A DNA stretch of 64,000 nt, from assembly GCA_013176395.1 (NCBI GenBank), contig JABMLP010000013.1, forward strand, positions 1,178,001-1,242,000, read 5' to 3'. Source of the DNA: Venturia oleaginea (lineage: Eukaryota; Ascomycota; Dothideomycetes; Venturiales; Venturiaceae). A program made the translations under genes and the position numbers. Shown here piece by piece: positions 39,575-51,507 of this stretch (within the stretch, counting starts at the first letter, position 1; each line of letters opens with the position of its first letter). A model generated the notes under the pieces. The model worked only from the letters and a program-made list of their open reading frames with translations. It was not told the DNA's origin and searched no databases.

Positions 39575-40460
39575 GTTTGTGGTAGCAGGGTACCTGAGCT
39601 ATCAGTTAGCGTCTAGGTAATTCTCGGGTTGCAGAAGGATGGCAGGCAAGCGGACAAGCAGGCAATCGGTTGAGGCAGCTCTATCCGTCGGCGGCGAGCC
39701 ATTCGTACTTCTTGTCGGTTCCGCGTGTCAAGTGAGGTTGGGGCTGGTAGAGAGGATTACCTGCAGGTGGTTTTGGATGGAGGTGGTTGTGCTATGGGAG
39801 CTTGTGCTGGCGGGAGTAAGGGAATGAGTAAAGATCGCACAGTCGAGCAAAGAGATACAGTATAGGGGGACGAATAGCACGAGATGGGATAAGATGCGGA
39901 GACGTGTCTGACGGTCAATTGACGTTCAATTGATATTTTATGATCAAACTAAAAAACACGAACCTGGGTATCATTTAAGTCGGCTAAGCAGTCACGTGTC
40001 TGGAGGAACTGACGTGAAAATTTATCTCTGTCGACCTTTGATCCCCGTTCTTCACCTCCGCGACTCCATGAGGCCGCCATTATAGGATGCTCCAGAGATA
40101 CAAATGCTCTATTCTTGCGTATGCTTGAGGCGTGTCGAGATGCGACTGTCCAATAGTTTTATCCATTCATCTTAGCTGATCATTCCCATCTTCCTTCCTC
40201 AACGAACCGTCATCCCAAGCAACTAGCTGACTGGCCACTCCACTTCAATGGATTCGAGAGCTTCATGCTCAAGGGCGGATTCGTCTGCTGCATTTTGTAG
40301 TAGGCGTCTTCGTAGGCTGGAACACCGCTGATCTGTATCTGCAGAGCACTCTTGCAAGAACAACCTAAACGGACCTTCATAGTTCCCGCTTTCCTCTCTA
40401 TGAGGCTTTCTCAGAGAGCGAGACTCCTTGCGTGCCGACAATCCACTTAGTCTTGAATAC
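39575..40460. other. Intergenic, no gene recognised
   Basis: The first part is the upstream region of the cyclophilin gene. A minus-strand frame at 40223-40441 continues from a possible splice site but shows no family features and I do not call it. Confidence 0.35.
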
Positions 40461-41157
40461 TTACTGTGCCAAACTACACAAAGCCATCAACTGAATGCCA
40501 AAGATCCTCCTTCCTCAGCTTGGAGGTAAGATCTGATGACGTTCAGTACTGGCTCCGAGAGCATGTCCAAGTCTGGCGGAAGGGAGCACCGCTTGATCGT
40601 TCCCTTCCTGTCTCCGTCTAATTCTTACAGAGAACTACCGTCATCACCCTTGGCGAAGCAGAGATAGTGGTAGTCAACTTCGTCCTCGGCATTTGGAGGC
40701 GGAGATAACTACAAGAGCGATAGCATGGTAGGCTTTCTCGAGCTGTTCACTTCCTTCCAGATACTTCGCAGACTCCTCGAGCGACTTGTCTTGAAGAACT
40801 GCCAGTATTTGAGATAAGATTGAGGCTGAGTCTGAATCATGATCAGCTCAGTAAATGTGTAAAAACCATCAAATTTGCGTACCTACAAGTTGGCTCGCTT
40901 GGGATAGCCATATGATTTTACCGGTTGCCTGGTACACTTCTCCATTGGAATCCTCAGCTGCCACCTGCTTTTCATAAGCTGCTGTGATGGGTAAAATCAA
41001 TATCAAAGCAGTTCCGGTCATCGACCGAGTACACTTCCCTGAAACTTAAGCTTTGCGATGCTCCAAGGCTCTGAATAAGCTCAGTGAACCATTCCGGGTC
41101 CGATTCTAGTGGGACAAAGTGCTTGGTGTATGTTCGGGTGGATCGAGTCGAGGCCAT
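40461..41157 (-). pseudogene. Ubiquitin C-terminal hydrolase (UCHL3/YUH1 type) pseudogene lacking the active-site region
   Basis: Intact UCH enzymes remove small adducts from ubiquitin with a Cys-His-Asp triad. The start TKHFVPLESDPEWFTELIQSLG and FREVYSVDD are clear. About nine residues (the FVPRPV region) are then missing and the frame shifts to TALILILPITAAYEKQVAA. The segment that should hold the Gln and catalytic Cys (QTIxxACGLxxLLHA) is replaced by IIWLSQASQLV. Later parts are recognisable in several frames (ILAVLQDKSLEESAKYLEGSEQLEKAYHAIAL; NAEDEVDYHYLCFAKG, which carries the His; then ELDGDRKGTIKR, which carries the Asp; VLNVIRSYLQ; LMALC), separated by a TAA and frame changes. It cannot be an active protease. 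Confidence 0.85.
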
Positions 41158-41654
41158 GTCTTCTCAGAGTCGAATCCTGAATTTCCTGGTCAATTGAGAC
41201 GAAGTTTGGACGGAGACGATTCTGCACAGCCAAAAATAGAACGCAGTATGCAGCTAAAGGCAAACTCTGTGAAATTTCCACAACTCTTCAACCTCCCTTC
41301 TCATGAGTTGGCGTCTAATTATTCAATGGCCTCAATCATTTGCCTCAATCATTTGCTTGCTGTGAAATAATTGAGTAGGAACACACGTGACTGCCGCAAC
41401 CTTAGCTCAAGGTGGAGTTCATTTGGAGTTGTGGAGTTTAAACTCAGCACGAATTCACGCTCTCCTACTCCATCTCGCTTGCTCCATACGAACTCCACTG
41501 GTTGATCTACATACTTGATACTGAATGAATACTGACAGTAATTGAGCTTCAGTGTCACACAGCGCGCGACCTCAATCGAAACCAAGACGCGAATCATACA
41601 AATCACCGCAACTCCACTCATACATTTCGTTGCACAGGTAAGTAGAACCAACAT

Positions 41655-43045
41655 ATGACAAACATGTCCGCTGAGCATTTCGAGGCGCCCCGAATGGGTA
41701 AGAAGCGAAGACACCCCGACATTGAGGAAGTCCTCGGACGCCCATGGTGTTACTACTGCGAGCGCGACTTCGACGATCTCAAAATTCTTATTTCACATCA
41801 GAAGGCGAAGCATTTCAAATGCGATCGTTGCGGACGACGATTGAATACAGCTGGTGGTAAGTGCATTCAAAAGGCTCTGACTCTACTAAAAGCTAACAAC
41901 CATCATCAGGTCTCTCCGTCCACATGAACCAGGTCCATAAGGAACAGCTCAACCACGTCGAAAATGCGCTTCCAGATCGACAAGGCTTGGAGGTGGAGAT
42001 ATTCGGTATGGAGGGCATTCCTGAAGAGATCAAACAGCGTCATGACCAGCGCGTTACTCAGACCTATTGGGAGGAGCAGGCCCAGCGACGCGCGGACACT
42101 GGCAATCCAGCACCTGGCGGCATTGGCAATCTCAACAAGAAGCCGAAGCTCGATGGTGCCGATAGTCTGAAAGCCCGTCTCGCAGCGCACAAGGCGCGAG
42201 TTGCAACAGGAATCTCAGGTTCAGCAACATCATTGGAAGGTGTCCAGGCTTCTTCTAGCCCAGCTGTTGTAAGTTCTTCCTTTCCCGGCCCCTTGTCCAT
42301 GCTTAAAGCGATAAAAGCTTCTTTGCGCTCAGTTGAATATTTGGATATCACCAGAAATCCTGCGATGTCTGGTGTCATGATGCCGATGTCAAATGCGGGT
42401 TGACAGCAACAGTTCTTTAAAGGCCATCCAATGAGATCTCGCCTGGGTTCAACGCTGGCCAGGTGTCATCGTATCGATTTGCATCCATTGAAACCGCTTG
42501 GCTAACACTTTTCGCAGCCCATTGCAGCTCCAGTCATCGCTCCGCCAGGGGCTCAAGTCAGCCCTCCACCAGGCTTCGGCGGGCCATACGCAGCACCTCC
42601 ACGTTTTCCAGCGCAGCCTAGCTATGGTCCTCCTCCTGGCCAGTTCCCTCCTCCAGGCGCCATGCCTTTCCCAGGCCAGCAGCAACCAGTGTTCCAGCCT
42701 CCACCATTTCAAGCCTCGCCTCCACAACCATACGGGCATCGCGCACCACCTCGTGATCGACCAGCGTCATCAGAGCTACCGCAACGCCCGGCCTTCAGCG
42801 CCCCTCCAATCAATGCAGCCCAGCTCCAACAATTACATCATGGTCCACCAGGCACGAATGGCAAGACTGCAGAAGTTTCACCGCCTTTCGAGCCAACACC
42901 GCCCCCAGCGACCGACAAGAAAGCAAAGAAGGACAAGAACATGAGACTCGTCTACGGAGATAACGATGTTAGTCCAGAAGAGAAGATGTCGTTTCTGCCC
43001 AAATACTCGTTCACGCCTGGTCGAAGTCCTGCAACGATTGCCTAG
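41655..43045 (+). CDS. BuGZ/ZNF207-like C2H2 zinc finger protein
   Basis: In animals this family (BuGZ/ZNF207; SUF4 in plants) has roles at spindles and in transcription or splicing; the fungal role is unknown to me. Exons 41655-41856, 41910-42268 and 42518-43045 give up to 362 residues; start could also be the ATG at 41664 or 41694. Two zinc fingers open the protein: [22 protein letters not shown], then [13 protein letters not shown] joined across the first intron to LSVHMNQVH. Next comes the family hallmark [15 protein letters not shown]. The rest is Pro/Gln-rich low-complexity sequence ([20 protein letters not shown]), matching the disordered tail of BuGZ. The second intron (249 nt) is long for this genome and might contain an extra small exon. 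Confidence 0.88.
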
Positions 43046-44047
43046 AGAACCTCGACATGGATTGACACTATTAGTCGCGATAAAGGAGGCTGAACATTCT
43101 GGGCGATTCTTCATTTGAGAATCGATCGAAGATTTTGAGTTGCGATTCCCTGAGTTCGATGCAACAACGACAATACGGCATTAAAATTACTTCTTCCCCG
43201 GCGTTGATTTTCTTTAGGGGTGTGTGGGGTTGCGTTGGAGGTTTCTGTGGAAATGCCCAAGTTCGTGAGTTCAAATGGTTCTTGCGTTCTAACTACAGGT
43301 TTATATGGCATTTGCGTCGCGATACGTGCTTGGAGCAGACTGGCAACGGAAATTGGTACGCCGGTGTGCCTTAGAGAATGTTAGTCATGAATTCCCAGCT
43401 AGTCTCGATGATCTTTAGCACTCGCCCTGTTTGACATGATGACCACCTTACATATTGCTCTCACTAAGATTCTTCTTTAGCGAAAAATAGCTCACGACAA
43501 ACCTTGCTCAGCCGATCGATCGAGCTGCTGGTCTCGAAATCCACCACGGTGGAGTGCCTTTGATTCAAGGCCCTTGTCCTCGCAATTGACATTCGAAGTT
43601 ACATCTCGTCAGTTGAGGCCTTATCAGCTGTTTGTAGGTGTTTCTTTGAAGGGCAACGAATTGACAGCCCCGGTGTGATGGTTTGCAAAGCATTATTGGG
43701 CGAGCACAACCTAAGGTTACGGTTGTATGTAAGTCCACAATTTAAGAGGACCGTAGGTTTTCCATTCAATCTAAATCATTTTATCAAAGCTTGTTCGTTT
43801 GTTATATGCTTGACAAACAAGTGTCTGAACTGCACGGCCAAATATTTGGACATCTTCGCACGCTATAATGCGCACATTACGCCAGTAGGTGTAAACAATA
43901 TTGGTCTGGCTAGAGAGGATTGTTGACACAGACTGCAGTGGCTGGGCCGGTGAAGAGGGTGCTGAGGGTGCTGTTGGTCCAGTAAAGATTAGTGACAATG
44001 AAGTACTTGATTTAGGGGGCTGTCCTCTGCGACCACCCTAGCACTTT
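43046..44047. other. Intergenic, nothing recognised
   Basis: No coding frame with family features and no RNA gene could be supported between the zinc finger gene and the poly-G tract. Confidence 0.4.
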
Positions 44048-44075
44048 GGGGGGGGGGGGGGGGGGGGGGGGGGGG
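44048..44075 (+). repeat. Poly-G run of 28 bases
   Basis: An uninterrupted run of 28 G lies 25 bp upstream of the next long ORF. It would form a G-quadruplex if real. Its length is unreliable with most sequencing chemistries. Confidence 0.95.
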
Positions 44076-44100
44076 CTTCCCTGAAAGTAGGTGAGACGTA

Positions 44101-45652
44101 ATGGCTGCATCAAAGATGGCCTCGCGATCCTCCCATAGGTTAGCCCTCTGGTCTGACCAATATTGTGAGATTCTTGTGTATCTGCTCGATAGATGGGTCG
44201 TCCTTCAGAGCGTCATGAGAATGACGTTGAGAAGTTTGGCGAATAACCTGGAAGTTAGCTGCAGCTGTCCAGGGGTCAAGCAACACCAACATGACCTAAT
44301 ATCTACCGTCAGTTTGATGCTTCCATTTGGACTACCAATTCAGCCTCACTCAATGACAATGCCAGAAGCAACTACCAATTCTTCTGAGCAAAGACGGCCA
44401 ACAGCAAGCGGTACGAATTCGGAAAGCCTACGAGCCAGGCCCGTAAACAATACGACTGCAGGCATGGAAAAATCAAGACTGGACATCGCTACGAATGATT
44501 CGATACAAGTCAATAGCAAAGGCGGCCCTGAAACATCAGATCCTCCCCCAGAGCCGAAAACGAAGAAGAAGCCCAGGAAGCTTGCAATCAGAAACGCACA
44601 AGCTGCAGTCACCTCTTTCATACCATCGCATGATCCACCAGGAGGCAAAGCATCTGCACTGGAAACGAATGAAAGTAAAGAAGCGAGACCAGCGTCATTG
44701 GACATGAGAGTGGCGGCACTTGAGTCCGAGTATCGAAAACTTCACAAACGAACCAACAGCAACACAGTTGAGATTGGCAAGTTGCAAGCATCTGCAAGAA
44801 CGTCATCAAACACTACCCGGGGAGATGCACCACAAGACCAGATAGAGCCATCTAGCGGGGAGAACAAGAACTGTCAATTGCAGGTCGACTCAACTAGTCC
44901 TTCCGCCGGCAAGTCGAGGGTTACACATCCTGCAGACCTAAATCGTGTAGAGGAACTTTCGGATGAGGAGATTGAAACGATACCACGTTCTACAGCTCCT
45001 GCCGTTGGAGGGCCACCAGAGCAAAATCAAAGCGTTGCTCTCAAAGTTAGCTACAAGATTCCACTGCCTTCGACCCTATCGACGGATGATGTACGTGCAG
45101 TGCAGAATGGGCTTGTTGCTGCGAGTACTGTGGCCAGAGAGATTGCAACTGCTATGAGAGCTGGTCGTTCGAGGAACGACTCTGTTCTGAACGAGACTGA
45201 ACAGGAAAAGAAAGGAATAGGTACGATGCCTAACCTTTCACTCCACTCTTCCTCCTGCCTGTTTTCCCTATGCTAATTGTTCGAAAGCCCCCAGTCTGAC
45301 TTCTACTACTAATATAGACCCACGCGTTGACACGTCTTCACCTCGCAGCTGGACGTCTTTACTGAACTCGTGCACCAAGCTCGTCTCCAATGCTGCCAAC
45401 GCAATTGAAATGCAAGGTGCCGTTGAAGCTACAAGAAATAGCTCACTTCGTTCCGAGCGTTCGAAGCATCAAACCACAAACAGAAGAGCAGGACAACGCA
45501 CGATCGATCCTTCGGTTACAAGGTCCGGCAAAAGACCTGCGACGAGGTCATACTCTAATACCTTGGTGTCAGAAGGTCTGAAGCCAACGACTCCCTTATC
45601 CAAACCAAGTACACGTCGAACATCATCCACAACGGCACCAACCCAGTCTTAA
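44101..45652 (+). CDS. Protein of unknown function, Ser/Thr-rich with a conserved-looking central block
   Basis: Exons 44101-45220 and 45318-45652 are joined over a 97-nt GT-AG intron in phase, giving 484 residues from the first ATG. A more likely start is 44353 (MTMPEATTNSS), since the preceding part looks like read-through of upstream sequence. The protein is largely disordered (basic PEPKTKKKPRK patch, Ser/Thr/Pro runs). A helical segment (DMRVAALESEYRKLHKR) may be a coiled coil. The block KVSYKIPLPSTLSTDDVRAVQNGLVAASTVAREI looks folded. The stop at 45652 may itself be a decay event: one base further the next frame continues with KRAKIRESIRAHIDDSG and ends at a CAG/GTGAAG donor-like site near 45824. 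I do not recognise the family. Confidence 0.5.
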
Positions 45653-47400
45653 ACGAGCAAAAATTCGAGAGAGCATCAGGGCCCATATTGACGACTCAGG
45701 CAAGAAAACGAGACGCCCCTTAAGATCCCAGAAATGTGAATGTACCGCGTCCAAGAATGGCGACGAGGGTGATCTCAGATCTATCCAGTACAGTCTGAGA
45801 GCACAGACTGAGAGATGCAACCAGGTGAAGTGCTGGTAGCCTAGTACAATGCAAACATGTTTAGGTCGCAATGCGTACCGATATTCAAGATTTTAAGAAC
45901 CAGGCTTGATACCTGCCCACCATAGCCTCACCTACAAGCTCACTCATCGGTAGCTCGGGTTAGTGATGCGGAGCGGTAAAGCACTATGGGTTCCTAGAAC
46001 AGCGATCTTATGTGTTCGCCTGTACAGCATACTTGCATTTATCAAGATGGCTGTTGCTCGGTGAACATGCTCGCAACGTCGCACGGCGTGCAATAATCTT
46101 AACCTTCGAATTGTGTAGGCCTCACGATGCACTAGACTGGATCCAACGCCTTGCAGATGAATGCGCCAATCCCGATGCTCCACGAATCTGTTTACTCCTC
46201 ACCTTACTATTCGAATCAATAAATCATCCACTCTCCACGTCAGAGATACCTCTGAAAAAATCCTAGCACGACCGGCAAAGCCTCTGAGTATGAGTTTTCA
46301 CTGTCTCTCTATACGAGTAATCTACAAGGCAATGGTATATCTAGGAGAGACGTCTGCCTTGAACACCGCCCCTTTTTTCTCAATCTTCAGACCAGTCATA
46401 TCGCGCATGAGAAAGGTTTAGAAGTCTTGCCTCTCACACCAATTACCAATCAGCAGCTCAACTTAGACATCGTGACAACCCAAACCGTCGCCAGCCTCGA
46501 AGAGCTTATCGGAACACTAGGCGCCAAAACTCCAGTACCATCGTATTCTGCTGCGGATATTCTGGTCCTTCCAATGGACATTGGCCGGTCATACCTAGCT
46601 GGTATACTATCTGCGATAATCGAAGGAGACACTTCAAGGGCGTACAGCTCCATTGGATTGCCCAACAACCTTGACCCAGGGATCTGGTAGTGATATTACC
46701 AAGACTCAGTCACGGCTTAGTCGGCTCAGCTGCAGACACTCTTACAAGAACTATCATCGAAAATGTTGGCTTTTCACTGACCGCTGCGAATTTCAGTCCA
46801 CGTAATGAAGATAATTTAATCAAGATTGTCAGTTTGATCGAGAATGCCCGTGGTTTCGCCTTCCTTTTGCCGATGGCGTTCATTTGCGAGTCCCATTCTC
46901 GCCACAGACTCTCACACGTCTCTTTCTACCATACATCATTGAACGCCATGACACATACGATGTAGATGTGTCTTCGGGACTTCATGATCCAGCATTGCCT
47001 CAATCTTCATCTCGTTGGAGTCGGCTACAGTCATCGCTTACCTTCTTGCCCTAACCACACAGCTGGAGGCGTGTTTCGATGATGTTGGAGAAGGGACTGC
47101 TCCTGCTCCATTTCAATCCGCACTATACAGTGCTGCACGCATTGTCCTCGAGAGACGAATCAAATTGCTGGTGATTAATCCGGTTGTGATGTGTGTCCCC
47201 CTCTCCTGGTCTACTCATGTAATGGCCTTGATCCTCGTAGATCCCAGTCCTCCGACCAGCAATATGACCAGCCTCTTGAGGCAGACAAATTTCTCCAAGC
47301 AGACCGCCCATTGGACTAGGTCACTTTTTTGAAGCAGACCATCCTCTACACGTGAAGCAGCCTTTTGAAGGAGTAGAAGAACTCAAAGATCTGAAGATTT
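45653..47400 (+). pseudogene. Decayed coding region of unknown family
   Basis: Protein-like segments follow one another on the + strand in changing frames: RRAIILTFELCRPHDALDWIQRLADE (about 46085), LPLTPITNQQLNLDIVTTQTVASLEELIG (46427 on), ILVLPMDIGRSYLAGILSAIIEGDTS, VILPRLSHGLVGSAADTLTRTIIENVGFSL (46690 on), ENARGFAFLLPMAF, and FSPQTLTRLFLPYIIERHDTYD in another frame. Stops and shifts separate them. Composition is unlike random intergenic DNA, so I read this as one large dead gene, perhaps continuous with the ORF upstream. I cannot assign a function. Confidence 0.5.
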
Positions 47401-48120
47401 GAAAGCGTACGAAGCGAGTTGAGGTATGCATGGAGCTGGACATCTCGACTTGGTGCCATCCAAGTTTGCAGAGGAAGGGGTAAATGTGTTGCAAGACATA
47501 TGCTTTTTATTTGTGATTTGTGGCTCAGACAATCAGCATTACGTTGGTTATTGTTTCGATGATCGTGATTTTGGGAATTGCGAGAAATTGGAAGAGATGG
47601 AATTTTCTTACCAAGGGGTTCACGAGGATCAAATAGCTTCGGATTGTGGAGGCATTGTCGTCGATGCAAATTTACCGATCTGGGATCCACGCGCGTACTT
47701 TCTTATATTTCTATCGCGAATACTCAAGATCCTAAAGGAATGGAAAGGTCTGGACGAATTTGTAGACGAGAAGATAAAAATACATGTAAGTTGCTTTTGT
47801 TATTTGACGACACGGTCAACAAGTCGCATTGCAACAAGAAAGCCAAGACTGCCTTTGACTGGCATCGCAACACTATGAATCTTCTCGTTACGCTTCTACA
47901 TGTCAGGACGAGACGGTCCAAGATTGGGATGTATTTCACTCTTCTGACGGCGACAGCGGGTACTTCAGTGACATTGGCTCATGTGCGGATGAACGTCGCA
48001 ATAATCTCTCAGTGTTGCGAGTTATCAATGAAGCATTCGAGTCACTGCGAGCGGTGCATCGGAGATTGAAGTCTTCGCAAGACCGGTGTCAAAGAATGGC
48101 TCAAAATGTGAGTTGAATAC
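47401..48120 (+). pseudogene. Fragment resembling the cytosolic part of fungal CorA-like proteins
   Basis: Segments EDQIASDCGGIVVDANLPIWDPRAYFLI (47626 on), SRILKILKEWKGLDEFVDEKIKIH, then, in another frame, VFHSSDGDSGYFSDIGS and NNLSVLRVINEAFESLRAVHRRLKSSQDRCQRMAQN (up to about 48109) have the order I associate with the N-terminal helical region of fungal CorA-like membrane proteins. The expected transmembrane helices and GMN motif were not found after 48120. The family link is from memory and tentative. Confidence 0.4.
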
Positions 48121-48814
48121 CTGCTCTTATTCCAATGAAAATTAGTTTGCTTCTGTTATATCTCATCATGGATTGAGGATGGGTGCTGATTCAATCCAAT
48201 AGCTCAGCACTGAGCTTACTTGCGTTGGGGACTGGAAAGTACAGAGGCCACACGGCACAATGTATCAAGTACGGAATAGACAGCATAGTAGTCATACCAT
48301 GGCCATCCATGAGGACGAGTGAGAAGACGACAGGAATGTGTTGGAGATGAAGGAGGCTTGCGAGACGTTGGAGGCTTCGGTGTCTGTGGTAGATTCGGAC
48401 AGCGTGAGGTTCTTGAATTGTCCATGATGTGTGGACTACTGTGTACGCCTAGGGGCAGCGCTAGGAGATCCCTCTAGAAGAAGGTAGCTAATGGCGGCGG
48501 GGCGGCGGCGGCCTCAGGTCGGTACGCCGAGATTCGATGGCTACGGAGTAGATACGACACCCACACCCACACCCACATCCACCTTCACAGCATCACCATC
48601 ACCCATGACTGAAGCCAAGTCCGGCGTTTGGAAGACTTGCAGTCATGCCGCCCACATGTGCATGCCGAGCGTTGGATAGCAACGCGTAGTGTCGACGTCA
48701 CATTTCGAGTAATAGTTACCACTCTCTGAATGTGCATTTTTTCAAACGTTTGCTCATATCCAGTTGTACCAGCGCAATAACATCTACAACAAAAGTCTAC
48801 TAACGACGCTCAGC
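48121..48814. other. Intergenic with a CCCACA hexamer repeat
   Basis: A tract of about four CCCACA/ACACCC units lies at 48557-48581. The rest is the upstream region of the next gene. A 62-codon frame across the repeat (48491-48679) is not supported as a gene. Confidence 0.45.
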
Positions 48815-50551
48815 ATGGCCCCTCTCGAGATCAAAAAGGTACAGACCACCAAGCAAGAAGGCAGACATCATGAATTGACACCATCGCAGCTAGCCATGAT
48901 TGGCTGCGGAAGTATGGGTGGAGGCATGGCTCTTCTCTTCGCTGAAAATGGAGTAGACGTGTCTTTAGAGGACCCTTCCGAGAAGGCTATGGATACCATC
49001 ATTGAAGCTGCAAAGAATCAAGGCTTTGGCGACAGAGTCAAAAAGTATACAGGTGGATTGCTCGATCCAGATCCAGGCTGAATTGGGCTAACCATCAGCG
49101 TAGACTATAAATCTTTATGCCAATCCCTCGGCACTCCCAAAGTCTTTGTCTTCAGCCTTCCGCATGGCAATGTAGGCGATAGTGTCCTAGGCGGCCTTCT
49201 TCCCTATCTCTCAAAGGACGACATTATCATTGATGCTGGCAATGAACATTGGCAGAACACAGAAAGAAGACAGGGGAAATGTTATACTAAAGGAATTCGT
49301 TATGTTGGAATGGGTGTCTCTGGTGGTTATCAAGCTGCGCGTGCAGGACCTTCAATGTGTCCTGGTGGCGATGATGCTTCGCTGGACATCGCCATGCCAT
49401 TACTTCGAATCGTAGCGGCTAGGGATAAGAAAAGCAATCCATGTGTTGGGAAAGTAGGATCTGGAGGCGCGGGTCATTACGTCAAAATGATCCACAATGG
49501 TATTGAGCATGGCATGATGTCTGCAATCGCTGAAGCATGGCAGATCATGGAAGCAGGACTCAAAATGGGTGAAGAAGAGATAGGCAACACACTTGAGAAG
49601 TGGAATGACAGAGGCCAGCTTGTGAGTTTGATGCCATTTTCAGTTTCTCCGTTGCTAACCCTCCTAGAGTGGAACCTTCCTCATCAGCATTGGTGCCGAT
49701 ATCTGCCGCACAAAAGATTCGTCGGGAAAGCGAGTTATAGATACAGTAGAAGACAAAGTCGTACAAGATCTTACAGGTGAAGAAGGAACCGGCATCTGGA
49801 GTAACGAAGAAGCCATAACCCACCATATCCCAGCGCCAACGCTCAACATTGCACACGATCTCCGTCTAGCATCAGCATTCCGTGGTCAACGTGTCAAGGC
49901 AAAGAAGACAATTGGAGGAGGCTTCACACCACAAAAGCTAGACATAACTGGCACTGATAAAGAGAAGTTCATCGAGGATCTTCGCGTGGCAACATACCTA
50001 GCTTGCCTGGCCAGCTATATCCAAGGCATCAATGTGATCGAACAGGCTAATCTTGAGAATAAATGGAGCATCGACTACGCCGCTGTACTACAAATATGGC
50101 GCGCTGGTTGTATCATCCAAGCCGATCACCTGGGGGAAATGTTCGAACCAATCTTCGCTAAATACAAAGAAAAAGACGGCATGAACATGCTCTTCGAACC
50201 TGTCGTGGCCAATGAGTTGAAGGAAGGTCTGCCACACTTGAGGAGAGTAGTTGCAAAATCGGTCGAGGGCGATCACATCATTCCTGCATTGAGCGCTAGC
50301 TTGGAGTTCATCAAGTATCAGACAAACACCAATTTGCCAACTCAGTTCTATGAGGCAGAGTTAGACTTCTTTGGCAATCATATGTTTGATAAAAAGGGTG
50401 AGAAGGGAACTAATGGCCCTACTGAGGGAAAGCATCATTTTGAATGGAGGCCAGCGTAAGTCTTCTGATACTCACTTGCCGCTGTTGAAGGCATTGCTAA
50501 CTTGAGTGAAGCAAGGGATCCGGGTACACAGCTCCCCAATGGACACAGTAA
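48815..50551 (+). CDS. 6-phosphogluconate dehydrogenase family protein
   Basis: The family oxidatively decarboxylates 6-phosphogluconate to ribulose 5-phosphate with NADP in the pentose phosphate pathway. Exons 48815-49052, 49104-49621, 49668-50455 and 50512-50551 give 527 residues. I start at MAPLEIKK (48815); an upstream in-frame ATG lies at 48764. The first intron must end at CGTAG, not the earlier CAG, to avoid a stop and give KKYTDYKSLCQSLG. Motifs: GCGSMGG (nucleotide-binding GxGxxG), DAGNEHWQNTERR, GVSGGYQAARAGPSMCPGG with the catalytic Lys/Glu region in GHYVKMIHNGIEHG. The Rossmann loop and GIEHGMM differ from the housekeeping GIEYGDM form, so this is probably a divergent paralogue. 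Confidence 0.87.
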
Positions 50552-51507
50552 ATGCGTCCAGTCAGCGCTTTCAATCATATTTGATGTGTAATTTCGCACA
50601 ACAATTCAATCGTGTCTGATGACCTGGTCTGTATCACAGGTTTTTTGAGTCAATATTACGTATTGAGGTGAAACAAGGCTGTAAACTCTCCAGCAAACTA
50701 GTAATTGTCACAAGAGCAATTTCAAGTGCGCAATCATTTCACAGATCTCATCTACCATGGAGGATAGCTGAGGCTGATTCTCATATAGAACAAGTTTCTC
50801 TGGTTCGAGCCTATTGAATTTGCCCAATAATGAATGACAGCGTGACTGTACTTGAGGACCATGTTCAGATTGAAGCTCAATCATTTCAAGACGTGAAGAT
50901 GCTATCGAACGACAGCAATATTGTTGAGAATAGTTGTCAGGTAATCGAATGCAAAGTAGTAGACTAGAGGTGTATATACTTAGTAAGGTTTCGGCTGATT
51001 CATAAAACCGGACAATCTACTCCCGAGCACCGTAGACGCGCTTCAGGGGGGAAGACGCGCCAGCGCGTTTCAACCACCCCCACTACAGAACCCTCGGCGA
51101 GATTAAGGCAATTTTCAATCCACAGTAACGACCGGGATGCTATTTCAAACTCTTCGAACCCGCATATTGCTTTTAAAGTCGTAGCCGCGTTGTGGCAATT
51201 TCCACCAGAATGTCTACACCTTCCACCTGCTACGCGCTCGATGTCGGACTCTTGCGCCGGACAGATAATATCCCGCCAATGGCATCACATCTTCAAGATG
51301 ATCTGGGAAAGGGAAGGGTATATATTGCTTCAACCGGTTAGCTAATCTTAAGCGACTTGCAGAGAAGCGGGCGACTTTCGCAAGAGACGCCGTCTTGTAC
51401 CTGGTTATCTTAAAATTGGGTTGTCTACTTAAGGAGGAGGATTCATCTCTTTCCACCATGATTTATCTCTCAACCTCGTCTCTGGCTCCTTTGCAGACGA
51501 TCGCAAG
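50552..51507. other. Intergenic, nothing recognised
   Basis: Downstream of the 6PGDH-like gene and upstream of the polygalacturonase. No gene or RNA signal was seen. Confidence 0.4.

Noticed and set aside
40223..40441. Extra C-terminal exon of the UCH relic
   Set aside because: The UCH C-terminus ends at 40461; the downstream frame does not resemble any UCH sequence.
49053..49103. Truncated 6PGDH ending after KKYTGGLLDPDPG
   Set aside because: That stop lies inside an intron; using the CGTAG acceptor restores the conserved frame.
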